Shown here in pieces: positions 1 to 6,219 of a stretch of 64,000 nucleotides of DNA. A program made the translations under genes and the position numbers. The number at the start of each line of letters is the position of its first letter. Positions within the stretch are counted from its first letter, which is position 1. The notes under the pieces are model-generated. The model was given only the letters and a program-made list of their open reading frames with translations. It was not told the origin of the DNA and did no database searches. Source of the stretch: Hominenteromicrobium sp900549945 (GTDB taxonomy: Bacteria; Bacillota; Clostridia; Oscillospirales; Acutalibacteraceae); the NCBI GenBank assembly GCA_902472305.1, contig CABRNK010000003.1, positions 1 to 64,000 on the forward strand, in the 5' to 3' direction.

Positions 1-180
1 CATGTGACGCCGCACATGCTGCGCCATACCTTTGCCTCCCGCCTTTTTGAATCCGGAGCCGACCTAAAAAGCCTCGCGGAGATTCTCGGCCACACTGATC
101 CTGCCTTTACACTGAAAACATATGTAACTGTCAGTCAGGAGCACCTTGCCGAACAAATGCGGAAATTGATCCGCAAATAA
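1..180 (+). CDS. Tyrosine recombinase/integrase, C-terminal fragment
   Basis: This is the last 59 codons of a tyrosine recombinase whose start lies outside the window. The reading frame is open from base 1 to a TAA. It shows the H-x-x-R catalytic pair in HMLRHTFAS, the LGHT segment carrying the next catalytic histidine, and the nucleophile region TLKTYVTV with its tyrosine. Such enzymes cut and rejoin DNA through a 3'-phosphotyrosine and either move integrative elements or resolve chromosome dimers (XerC/XerD). The fragment is too short to separate these two roles. It ends about 720 bases from the 3' end of a tRNA-Ala gene, a common attachment site, which slightly favours an element integrase. 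The fold and the truncation are certain; the role is inferred. Confidence 0.85.
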   Translation, partial: HVTPHMLRHTFASRLFESGADLKSLAEILGHTDPAFTLKTYVTVSQEHLAEQMRKLIRK

Positions 181-184
181 AAAG

Positions 185-215
185 GCTGCCGAGAAAATCG
201 GCAGCTCAAATTTTA
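185..215 (+). terminator. Terminator after the recombinase gene
   Basis: A perfect 8-bp stem (GCTGCCGA / TCGGCAGC) with a 5-nt loop begins 5 nt after the recombinase stop. It is followed by a T-rich but interrupted tract, so termination is probably moderate. Confidence 0.6.
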
Positions 216-235
216 ATTTCTTGTCAAAAAAATGC

Positions 236-264
236 TTGCAGTACAGTGCAAGAAGTGATATAAT
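236..264 (+). promoter_or_regulatory. Strong promoter of the candidate small RNA
   Basis: TTGCAG and TATAAT are separated by exactly 17 bases. The -10 box is preceded by TGA, giving an extended -10. Transcription should start near 271. No protein-coding gene follows before the next terminator. Confidence 0.75.
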
Positions 265-270
265 AAATCT

Positions 271-455
271 GTACAAGAGAATAAGCCCCACGGCTTCTTC
301 CTCTGGACGGCAATCCGTTGGAAGAAGCAGTCCCCGACAGATGTAACGTATCTGAAAAGGAACTCGTGAGACTTGTATTCCTTTGCTAATTATAGCATAC
401 AAGGAATCTGTTTGCAAGAGCCTTTTCCCGCATTTTGTCGGAGAAAGGCTTTTTT
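271..455 (+). ncRNA. Candidate structured small RNA of about 185 nt, family unknown
   Basis: A strong extended -10 promoter and an intrinsic terminator bracket this segment, and it has no credible ORF or ribosome binding site. It can fold into a 9-bp stem (293-301 with 320-328) topped by a 4-bp helix, a small hairpin at 338-354, and AAAGGAA (356-362) pairing with TTCCTTT (378-384). The 5' end (TACAAG, 272-277) can close the structure with CTTGTA (372-377). The same CTTGTA can instead pair with TACAAG at 398-403, so two folds compete just before the terminator. Length and closing stem recall 6S RNA, but I see no decisive 6S signature. It could equally be a riboswitch-like leader that lost its gene, or an RNA of a mobile element. 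Confidence 0.5.
419..455 (+). terminator. Intrinsic terminator of the candidate small RNA
   Basis: AGCCTTTTC pairs with GAGAAAGGCT (one bulge/mismatch, inner CCG/CGG) and the hairpin is followed by an uninterrupted run of T residues. It is the clearest terminator in this region. Confidence 0.8.
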
Positions 456-459
456 GTAC

Positions 460-483
460 CTTTGTACACGTCTGTGTACAAAG
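460..483. repeat. Perfect 10-bp inverted repeat
   Basis: CTTTGTACAC and GTGTACAAAG are separated by 4 bases. The repeat lies just past the small-RNA terminator and has no T tract of its own. It could be a protein-binding site or a recombination-related sequence. Confidence 0.6.
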
Positions 484-807
484 TAAAAACACCACATGCA
501 CCTTGACAACCTAAACAATCTTCAAATACTTTCCCGTTGCTGCCGCAACTATGACTCCATATGACGGCAAGCCACAGTGCAGTCCCGCACGACGCGATAA
601 AGACCGAGCACAGATGTCGGATAGCTTCCGGCAAGGCGATGATTCACAACGGGGACAATGATACTCCTGTCCAGCCACAGCGCAAGCAATGGGGACTGCT
701 CGAGCACACTACCCTCGAGAAGCTAAGCATTCTCACTCAAGAATGTCTTCGCTTGTGGATCAGTACGCTGCTGATCGTTTGAAGATTGAGAAGTCTCAAG
801 ATTATTA
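484..807. other. Non-coding or degenerate stretch
   Basis: I recognise no gene here. Short open frames exist on both strands, the longest being 73 codons starting at 561, but none has a ribosome binding site, a recognisable domain or consistent codon use. A TTGACA at 504 has no convincing -10 partner. Its place between a recombinase and a tRNA suggests eroded mobile-element DNA, which is inference only. Confidence 0.4.
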
Positions 808-840
808 GAGAAAATATTGCCCAAACCAATGTTTTCTCTT
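808..840. repeat. Imperfect inverted repeat near tRNA-Ala
   Basis: AGAGAAAA and TTTTCTCT form the outer 8 bp, then one mismatch, then ATTG/CAAT around a 7-nt loop. On the minus strand it lies downstream of tRNA-Ala and may help end or process that transcript. Confidence 0.55.
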
Positions 841-845
841 GATTG

Positions 846-878
846 ATGCGCACAGTCTAAATCCTAGACTGTGCGCAT
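846..878. repeat. Perfect 14-bp inverted repeat beside the tRNA 3' end
   Basis: ATGCGCACAGTCTA and its exact complement flank a 5-nt loop, 20 nt beyond the tRNA-Ala 3' end. Neither side carries a T tract, so it is not a standard terminator. It may be a processing hairpin, a transcription-end element, or a recombinase-arm site. Confidence 0.7.
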
Positions 879-897
879 ACATCAGGAGAAAATCCTA

Positions 898-973
<76 letters not shown>

Positions 974-988
974 GTTTGGTACTTCAGC

Positions 989-1017
989 ATTATAACACCT
1001 TTCAGCGAAAAATGCAA
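989..1017 (-). promoter_or_regulatory. Promoter of tRNA-Ala
   Basis: On the minus strand TTGCAT and TATAAT are 17 bases apart, with the -10 box 15 bases before the mature 5' end of the tRNA. Confidence 0.8.
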
Positions 1018-1036
1018 TACCTTTTTTGAAATTTTT

Positions 1037-2779
1037 TTAGGATTCTGTCGGATCGACAAAAATCGTTCTGTAATTCACGTAAATCACCATGCCCGGCTTT
1101 GAGCCCTGTGGCTTTGAGACGTGCCGTATCTGTGTGTAGTCGACCGGCACCTGTGCGGAATCCTTCGCGCGGCTGTGGCGTGCGGCCAGAATCGCCGCTT
1201 CCTCCATCGCAGCCTCCGTCGGCTCTTTTCCGTCGGTCACAAGAACTGTGTGCGACCCCGGAATGTTCTTGGTATGGAACCAGATGTCGTTGTTGTTCGC
1301 ATCCTTCATAGTCAGTCTGTCATTCTGCCGGTTGTTGCGGCCGACCAGCACCGTGAAGCCATCCCGCGTTGTGAAGCGAAGCGGTGCGGAAACCGGCGCG
1401 GCCTTCTGGTTCTTTTTCCCGCGCTGCCGGCGGACATAGCCCTGCTCGGCGAGCTCCGCGCGGATCTCGTTGAGATCCCGTTCGTTTTCAGCCAGAGCCA
1501 GCGATTCAAAAACGCTGTCGATATAGGTCAATTCGATTTTTGCAAGCTCGATCTGCTCCGTCAGTTTTTCCTCCGCCGTTTTGGCCTTTCGATAGGCCTT
1601 ATAGTATTTCTGGGCATTCTGCTGCGCCGTCAGCGCCGGGTCCAGCGAGATTTCGAGCTCGCTGAGATTTTCATCGTAGAAATTTTGCAGCCGAACCGTT
1701 TTTGCGCCCTTTTTGATCGCGTACATATTCGCACTGATCAAATCGCCCATCACCCTGTGCGTTTCACGCTGCGCGCACGCCTCGAGCTCCGCCGTCTGAT
1801 TCGCGATCTTGCGGTTCAGGCGGTCGGCGTGGTTCGTCAGCAGCCGCAGGAGATCCTGACTTTTGACACGCATGCGCTCCATCTGATCGCGCTCGGCGTA
1901 GAAATCGTCGAGCAGGCCGGAGAAGCTCTCCTTTCGCACGACGACCATCGAGGCACCGTACTGGTGGACGTCGAGAAACGAGAAATCCTTCGGCTTCCTC
2001 TGCAAATCCGAGACCATGTGCGGCTTGCCGGACGTTTCGCGCACGGTTTGAATCAGCCGCTTTACAAAATATTGCGTGCGCTCCCGTTGCTCCGGCGTCA
2101 TGCTGCGGATGAAAAGCTCGCCGCCACGGCCGACGCTGTTCTGAACCTCGCGCGCAACGATCGGCGACACGCCCTGCAAAACGGCAAGCAGAGCCTTCGA
2201 TAGCTCCATATCGCGCGGCAACGCATCGATCCGCCCGAGCACCTCTTCCTCGGAACACGCGAGCATCGAGAGCTTATCCTGCGGCGGCGGAAGCCGGTAC
2301 AAAAGGCCGGGCAGCACAAGCCGCTCGGAGGACATTTCCGCATCGACGCGCTTTAAGGCATCGATGATTTTGCCGTTTTCGTCGACTAAGATGATGTTGC
2401 TGTACCGCCCCATGATTTCTGCGGCGAGCGTCAGTTCCACATGGTCGCCAAGCTCGTTGACACTGTCAAAGCGCAGCAGCAGCGCACGCTCGAGCGCCGG
2501 CTGCTCGATGCCGAGCAGCTTTGCCCCCTGCAATTTTTTGCGCAGGAGCATACAGAGCATCGGCGGCTGCATCGGGTTTTCCACAGGGATTTTCGTCAGG
2601 CCGATCCGCGCGCTGTTCGCACGGGCAGAAATCAGCAGCTTATGGGCGGCGTCGAAGCCGCGAAACGCGAGGATCAGCTCGTCGCGGTTCGGCTGAAAAA
2701 CCTTGTCGACGCGCGCGCCGACGAGCGCTTCGCTGAGCTCTGCTTTTAAATGGTGGAGAAATGCACCGTCGAGTGCCAT
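1037..2779 (-). CDS. rqcH: RqcH (Rqc2/NEMF-type ribosome quality-control factor, NFACT family)
   Basis: RqcH binds 50S subunits carrying stalled peptidyl-tRNA and recruits tRNA-Ala to add C-terminal alanine tails that mark the chain for proteolysis. The 580-residue length is typical. The N-terminal NFACT-N domain covers roughly residues 1-200, coiled-coil arms the middle, and the C-terminal NFACT-R domain is seen around WFHTKNIPGSHTVLV near residues 500-520. The start is the ATG after GAGAGGAG; an in-frame extension upstream has no ribosome site. It is third in an operon after trmK and nif3. The 100-nt gap before it can form a 7-bp stem (2810-2816 with 2845-2851) followed by T residues. Residues 97-98 read Glu-Arg, where I recall Asp97-Arg98 in Bacillus subtilis RqcH. 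The gene lies beside tRNA-Ala. Older annotations call it fibronectin-binding protein. Confidence 0.93.
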   Translation of the reverse strand: MALDGAFLHHLKAELSEALVGARVDKVFQPNRDELILAFRGFDAAHKLLISARANSARIGLTKIPVENPMQPPMLCMLLRKKLQGAKLLGIEQPALERALLLRFDSVNELGDHVELTLAAEIMGRYSNIILVDENGKIIDALKRVDAEMSSERLVLPGLLYRLPPPQDKLSMLACSEEEVLGRIDALPRDMELSKALLAVLQGVSPIVAREVQNSVGRGGELFIRSMTPEQRERTQYFVKRLIQTVRETSGKPHMVSDLQRKPKDFSFLDVHQYGASMVVVRKESFSGLLDDFYAERDQMERMRVKSQDLLRLLTNHADRLNRKIANQTAELEACAQRETHRVMGDLISANMYAIKKGAKTVRLQNFYDENLSELEISLDPALTAQQNAQKYYKAYRKAKTAEEKLTEQIELAKIELTYIDSVFESLALAENERDLNEIRAELAEQGYVRRQRGKKNQKAAPVSAPLRFTTRDGFTVLVGRNNRQNDRLTMKDANNNDIWFHTKNIPGSHTVLVTDGKEPTEAAMEEAAILAARHSRAKDSAQVPVDYTQIRHVSKPQGSKPGMVIYVNYRTIFVDPTES

Positions 2780-2879
2780 GATCGTCCACGCTCCTCTCTT
2801 TGAAAAGACGGCACGGGCCACAACCCCGCACCGATTTAAGTCATCCGTGCCCCACTCCCCGCAGGGCGCAGTAAAAATC

Positions 2880-3644
2880 CTATAAAAATTCCATCGGCGG
2901 GCGCTCGCTCTTGGAGACGCGGAACCGCACGCCGGGACAGCGCTCAGCGAGCGCCGCACAGAGCATCTGCCGGTAAACGACCTCCGTGTGGTAGTGCCCG
3001 GCCTCGTACAGCGCAAGGCCGCGCATCCGCGCCTCGACCGCTTCGTGGTGTCGGACCTCCCCGGTCACAAAGGCATCTGCGCCGCAGTCTGCCGCGGCGC
3101 CCACGTACTCTCCGCCTGCGCCGCCGACCACGGCGACCGTGCGGACCATGCAGCTTGCCGGCGTGTAGCGCAGCGCGGAGAGACCGAGTGCCTCCTTGAT
3201 CTGCGCGCCGAAACATTCCTCGGTCACCGGCTGCGGCAGCTCGCCCATATATGCGATATGCGCGCCGCCGTCCGGGATGATCCCCCGCACGTGCCCGAGG
3301 CCGAGTGCCGACGCGAGCGCATGGTTCACGCCGAACGGGTACGCTTTATCGAGGTTTGTATGCGCGCTGATCACCGAGACACCGCTGCGAGCGAGCGCAT
3401 ACGGCATGCTCCCCTCTAAAAGTGCGCCGAGCTTGTGGAAAATCACCGGATGATGGCTGATGATCAGCCCCGCGCCGCAGTCGAGCGCCTCACGCAGCAC
3501 ACGCGGCGTCACGTCGAGGCAGATCAGTACGTCCGATACCGCGGCCTGCGGATTGCCAATCAAAATACCGGTATTATCAAAATCCATGGATTCGCAAAAG
3601 GGTGCGATCGCATCGATCGCCCTGTAAATGGTCTCCACCGTCAT
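2880..3644 (-). CDS. Nif3-like dinuclear metal center protein (YqfO/GTP cyclohydrolase I type 2 family)
   Basis: This 254-residue protein belongs to the Nif3/DUF34 family, which forms toroidal hexamers with two metal ions per subunit. Visible landmarks are the N-terminal DFDNTGILIG, the metal-binding LIISHHPVIF near residue 60, SAHTNLDKA near residue 95, and the C-terminal GEVRHHEA and EAGHYHTE segments that supply further ligands. The family's biochemical role remains unsettled; the GTP cyclohydrolase name comes from one bacterial homologue. It starts with ATG after a GGGGG box, 12 nt downstream of trmK. The trmK-nif3 pairing is a common Firmicutes gene order, so the operon assignment is firm even though the function is not. 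Confidence 0.92.
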   Translation of the reverse strand: MTVETIYRAIDAIAPFCESMDFDNTGILIGNPQAAVSDVLICLDVTPRVLREALDCGAGLIISHHPVIFHKLGALLEGSMPYALARSGVSVISAHTNLDKAYPFGVNHALASALGLGHVRGIIPDGGAHIAYMGELPQPVTEECFGAQIKEALGLSALRYTPASCMVRTVAVVGGAGGEYVGAAADCGADAFVTGEVRHHEAVEARMRGLALYEAGHYHTEVVYRQMLCAALAERCPGVRFRVSKSERPPMEFL

Positions 3645-3656
3645 AAAAACGCCCCC

Positions 3657-4358
3657 TTAAATCGGTATATAAACCGCGCGGATCTCGCGGACCGCCGCCT
3701 CCAGCGCCGCCGTGTCACGGCCCATATGCCGCAGGCCCACGCACTGGTTCTCGAGGTTGTGCAGAACGCTCTGCGCATACCGCGCGCTATGAGGGCTTCC
3801 GGGCAGAAGTCCCCCCATATGGAGCATACGCAGCGGCAGCGCCGTTTGTGCTTCGCCGGTATAAAAAACCGAAAGCACCGTGTATATTTTTCGCCCGTCG
3901 TACACGGCCTCCTCGCGGTCGATGGCGAATCCGGCTGCATACAGCCCCGCACGCAGGCGGTCAGCCGTCGTCATCGGCTGCAGAACGAGATGCTTCTCCG
4001 GCGTGCGCAGCCACGGCGTTTCTGCGACGATGCGCAAAATCAACTCGCCGCCCATGCCCGCGATCACGACGTCGTCCGCATCCGCCGCCGAAAGCCCGGC
4101 AAGACCGTCGGACAAAACGCAGCGCATTCTATCGGAAACGCCGAATCGCGCCGCATTGCGCACAGCGCTCTCGAGCGGCGCGGCGTTCACGTCGGCAGCG
4201 ACGGCGGAAATTATCCTGCCGCCTTGCAGCAGTGCAATCGGCAGATAGCCGTGATCCGTGCCGACATCGGCGACGCGAACACCCGCGCGCACGAAATCAG
4301 CGCATTTTTGCAGCCGCGCATCCAGCGTGATTCTCTTTTTCTCTCCGGTATTTTCCAC
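3657..4358 (-). CDS. trmK: tRNA (adenine(22)-N(1))-methyltransferase TrmK
   Basis: TrmK methylates N1 of adenine 22 in the D loop of several bacterial tRNAs using S-adenosylmethionine. The SAM-binding motif I is VADVGTDHGYLPIALL, followed by a conserved VIAGMGGELI segment near residue 110. The length of about 233 residues matches the family. I chose the GTG at 4358, preceded by GGAGGG at 5 nt, because the family usually has only a few residues before the first helix. A GTG at 4385 with GGAGAGG at 8 nt is a real alternative that would add nine arginine-rich residues. It is the first gene of the operon with nif3 and rqcH, and a good promoter lies about 70 bases upstream. Confidence 0.9.
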   Translation of the reverse strand: MENTGEKKRITLDARLQKCADFVRAGVRVADVGTDHGYLPIALLQGGRIISAVAADVNAAPLESAVRNAARFGVSDRMRCVLSDGLAGLSAADADDVVIAGMGGELILRIVAETPWLRTPEKHLVLQPMTTADRLRAGLYAAGFAIDREEAVYDGRKIYTVLSVFYTGEAQTALPLRMLHMGGLLPGSPHSARYAQSVLHNLENQCVGLRHMGRDTAALEAAVREIRAVYIPI

Positions 4359-4429
4359 GGTATCCCTCCGCCGGCGGCAGGACACGCCGCAAGCCTCTCC
4401 GCCGCGCCCTCCGCTGTCTACTCCGTCTT

Positions 4430-4458
4430 ATTATACAGCCTACCCGCATTTTTTGCAA
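4430..4458 (-). promoter_or_regulatory. Promoter of the trmK-nif3-rqcH operon
   Basis: TTGCAA and TATAAT on the minus strand with a 17-base spacer. The -35 region closely resembles that of the ilvE promoter at 16361-16389 (shared TTGCAAAAAATGCG). Confidence 0.75.
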
Positions 4459-4594
4459 GCGAAAGCCAGAGCGCCTCCTTCTCCGCCCGTTCCGGTACCC
4501 AGAAGCAGGGCGCAAATATAAAAGTAGGCGTGCAATGCGCTGCGCGCCATGCTGTAATAAGTCGAAGTCAGACCGGAAAGATCGAGAAAGCGAA

Positions 4595-4953
4595 ATGATG
4601 GGTATACTGCCGCGGATCCCCTTTCTCTGCATAAGATTTCTCCTGCTCGCGGCCGTCGGCAGAAGCGCGGCACCATGCGCGGCGCATTTCGCCCCGACGG
4701 AGAGCCGCAGGCCGTTCGTTTACTGGCTCTATCAGGCGGCGACTACCGTGCTGCTTTTGTATCCGCTTTTCCTGCCTCTGCGGGCAGATGCTGTGCCATG
4801 GCCCTGCTGCTCCGTTCGCCTGTGCTGCCCGCCGCCGTATTGGTGCTCCAGCTCGCCGGGCATTTCGTCATTCTCGCTGAGGAGCAGCGATGCCTTCAAA
4901 AATTTGGCGCCGACTATGCGCAGTACATGAAAAAAGTGCGGCGCTATTTTTGA
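4595..4953 (+). pseudogene. Frameshifted methyltransferase remnant (isoprenylcysteine carboxyl methyltransferase-like)
   Basis: Two overlapping frames make one protein. The first part (from ATG 4595 or 4598) gives membrane-like RPFVYWLYQAATTVLLLYPL. The second continues in another frame as LVLQLAGHFVILAEEQ and ends in EEQRCLQKFGADYAQYMKKV, the characteristic C-terminus of the small integral-membrane isoprenylcysteine methyltransferase family. The frame changes near position 4800, equivalent to loss of one base or gain of two. About 120 residues remain, shorter than the usual 150-200. A sequencing error in a real gene is possible. There is no clear ribosome site, which favours a decaying gene. 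Confidence 0.6.
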
Positions 4954-5022
4954 AAGCCTCCGGCGCAGGCACGGCACGCTTCGCGCTTCGGCCGTACGCT
5001 ATTCGCCCCGCCGAAAACAAAA

Positions 5023-5043
5023 GGCCCGGCCTTGCGGCCGGGC
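5023..5043 (-). terminator. Terminator of the zinc-ribbon gene
   Basis: On the minus strand GCCCGGCC / GGCCGGGC with a 4-nt loop is followed by CTTTTGTTTTC, starting 8 nt after the stop codon. Confidence 0.8.
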
Positions 5044-5050
5044 ACCGTTG

Positions 5051-5329
5051 TTATCTTTCCTCTTTCATATGTGCAAAGCACTCACTGCAATAAACAGGGC
5101 GGTCTTCGCGCGGCTTGAAAGGAACCGTAGCTTCCTTGCCACAGGCGGCGCATACCGCTGTGTACATTTCACGCTCCGGCTTTGTGGCGTTTTTGCGGTT
5201 CTGGCGGCAGGCTTTGCATCTCTGCGGCTCGTTCTCGAAGCCCTTAGAGGCGTAAAACTCCTGCTCGCCGGCAGTGAATACAAATTCCTTGCCGCATTCC
5301 TTGCAGATGAGAGTCTTGTCTTCGTACAT
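5051..5329 (-). CDS. Small zinc-ribbon protein with four CxxC pairs
   Basis: The 92-residue protein has four Cys-x-x-Cys pairs at residues 9/12, 38/41, 60/63 and 81/84, enough for two zinc sites. Between them lies the segment EQEFYASKGF typical of a widespread Firmicutes zinc-ribbon family often labelled CxxC-x17-CxxC or DksA/TraR-like zinc ribbon. Its partner is unknown; binding to nucleic acid or the transcription machinery is only a guess. The ATG follows GAGGT at 9 nt. It lies downstream of the sigma-factor gene on the same strand, about 110 nt away, and has its own terminator. Confidence 0.85.
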   Translation of the reverse strand: MYEDKTLICKECGKEFVFTAGEQEFYASKGFENEPQRCKACRQNRKNATKPEREMYTAVCAACGKEATVPFKPREDRPVYCSECFAHMKEER

Positions 5330-5437
5330 GTTGATCTTACCTCGCTTTGGTCTTAATAAAATATTTGCCCCAAAGCGGATTTGCACCGCCTCATTGAAAA
5401 AACAACGCCAAAAGCTAAGCAGGGCATATGCAGCGCG

Positions 5438-6022
5438 TCATTTCCGCCGCAGCTTTTTGCGGACACGCGCCATCGCATTGTCAAACGCGCGCGCCGGTAT
5501 ACCGAGCGCACGCTCGATTTCCGCGCGCCGCCAGCCGCCGAGATACAGGGAGAGCGCCCTTCGCTCAAACGGAGAGAGTGAAACGTGCGCCTTTTGCAGG
5601 ATACCGTCCAGCTCGTCGCGGTTCTCCAAAAGCGCCTGCGGATCCGTCGCCTGCCCGGCGCCGAGGTCGGCCACCGCCTCGATCGGCACCGCGTGGTTGA
5701 GGAAGGAATTCTTCCTGCTCGCACTGCGCCGCACCGCACTGACAATCCGGTTGCTGATGCACCGGCCCGCATACGTTTCAAACGACGCTCTGCCGTCTGC
5801 CGCATACGTATTCGCCGCATCAAAAAGCCCCAAAAGCCCCTCCTGATAGAGATCCTCCCGCTCAAGCGAAAAGATCTCGCGAAAGCTGCACGCCTTGCGC
5901 CGAATCAGTGTCAGATACCGGGCGACAAGCGCCGGAAACACCTCCGTGTTCCCCGCCTGAAACGCCTTTACAAGCGCTTCATCCGTTTGCTCCTGATTTC
6001 CGACCTGACCGATTTGCTGCAT
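5438..6022 (-). CDS. Sigma-70 family RNA polymerase sigma factor (SigH-like)
   Basis: The 194-residue protein has region 2 (DLYQEGLLGLFDAANTY, then SFETYAGRCISNRIVSAVR, roughly residues 60-110) and a region 4 helix-turn-helix near the C-terminus (LSPFERRALSLYLGG ... EIERALGIPARAFDNAMARV). It lacks regions 1 and 3, as in the SigH/SigI-size group. The region 2 core resembles Bacillus SigH, which directs early sporulation genes, but that assignment is uncertain. The start is the ATG with GGAG 7 nt upstream. Its own TTGACT/TATGAT promoter ends about 30 bases before the start. It is divergent from comM. No anti-sigma factor gene is adjacent. Confidence 0.85.
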   Translation of the reverse strand: MQQIGQVGNQEQTDEALVKAFQAGNTEVFPALVARYLTLIRRKACSFREIFSLEREDLYQEGLLGLFDAANTYAADGRASFETYAGRCISNRIVSAVRRSASRKNSFLNHAVPIEAVADLGAGQATDPQALLENRDELDGILQKAHVSLSPFERRALSLYLGGWRRAEIERALGIPARAFDNAMARVRKKLRRK

Positions 6023-6052
6023 GGCTACGCTCCAAATGACTACTGTGTCCTT

Positions 6053-6081
6053 ATCATACTCCAAACTGTGACGGAAGTCAA
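6053..6081 (-). promoter_or_regulatory. Promoter of the sigma-factor gene
   Basis: TTGACT and TATGAT on the minus strand with a 17-base spacer, upstream of the GGAG ribosome site. Confidence 0.75.
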
Positions 6082-6159
6082 GAAAATAAATTATATTATA
6101 CACAAAATTTGCTCGGGCAGTTTTTCAATTTATAGGAAAACGACAAATTCACCTGTGTA

Positions 6160-6188
6160 TTGCCAGAATCCGACATTTGATATATAAT
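6160..6188 (+). promoter_or_regulatory. Promoter of comM
   Basis: TTGCCA and TATAAT are 17 bases apart, 31 bases before the comM start. It is divergent from the sigma-factor promoter. Confidence 0.75.
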
Positions 6189-6219
6189 GAAAGCAAACAC
6201 AATGTAAGGGGACTGGGCT

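Noticed and set aside
271..455. Assignment of the small RNA as 6S, SRP or RNase P RNA
   Set aside because: The length fits 6S only, and I could not find the conserved bases of 6S, the apical motif of SRP RNA, or the RNase P core, so no family is named.
561..782. A 73-codon open frame
   Set aside because: It lacks a ribosome site and any recognisable domain, and alternative frames of similar quality overlap it.
3435..4598. A 387-codon open frame on the plus strand
   Set aside because: It is antisense to nif3 and trmK and composed of low-information Arg-rich sequence.
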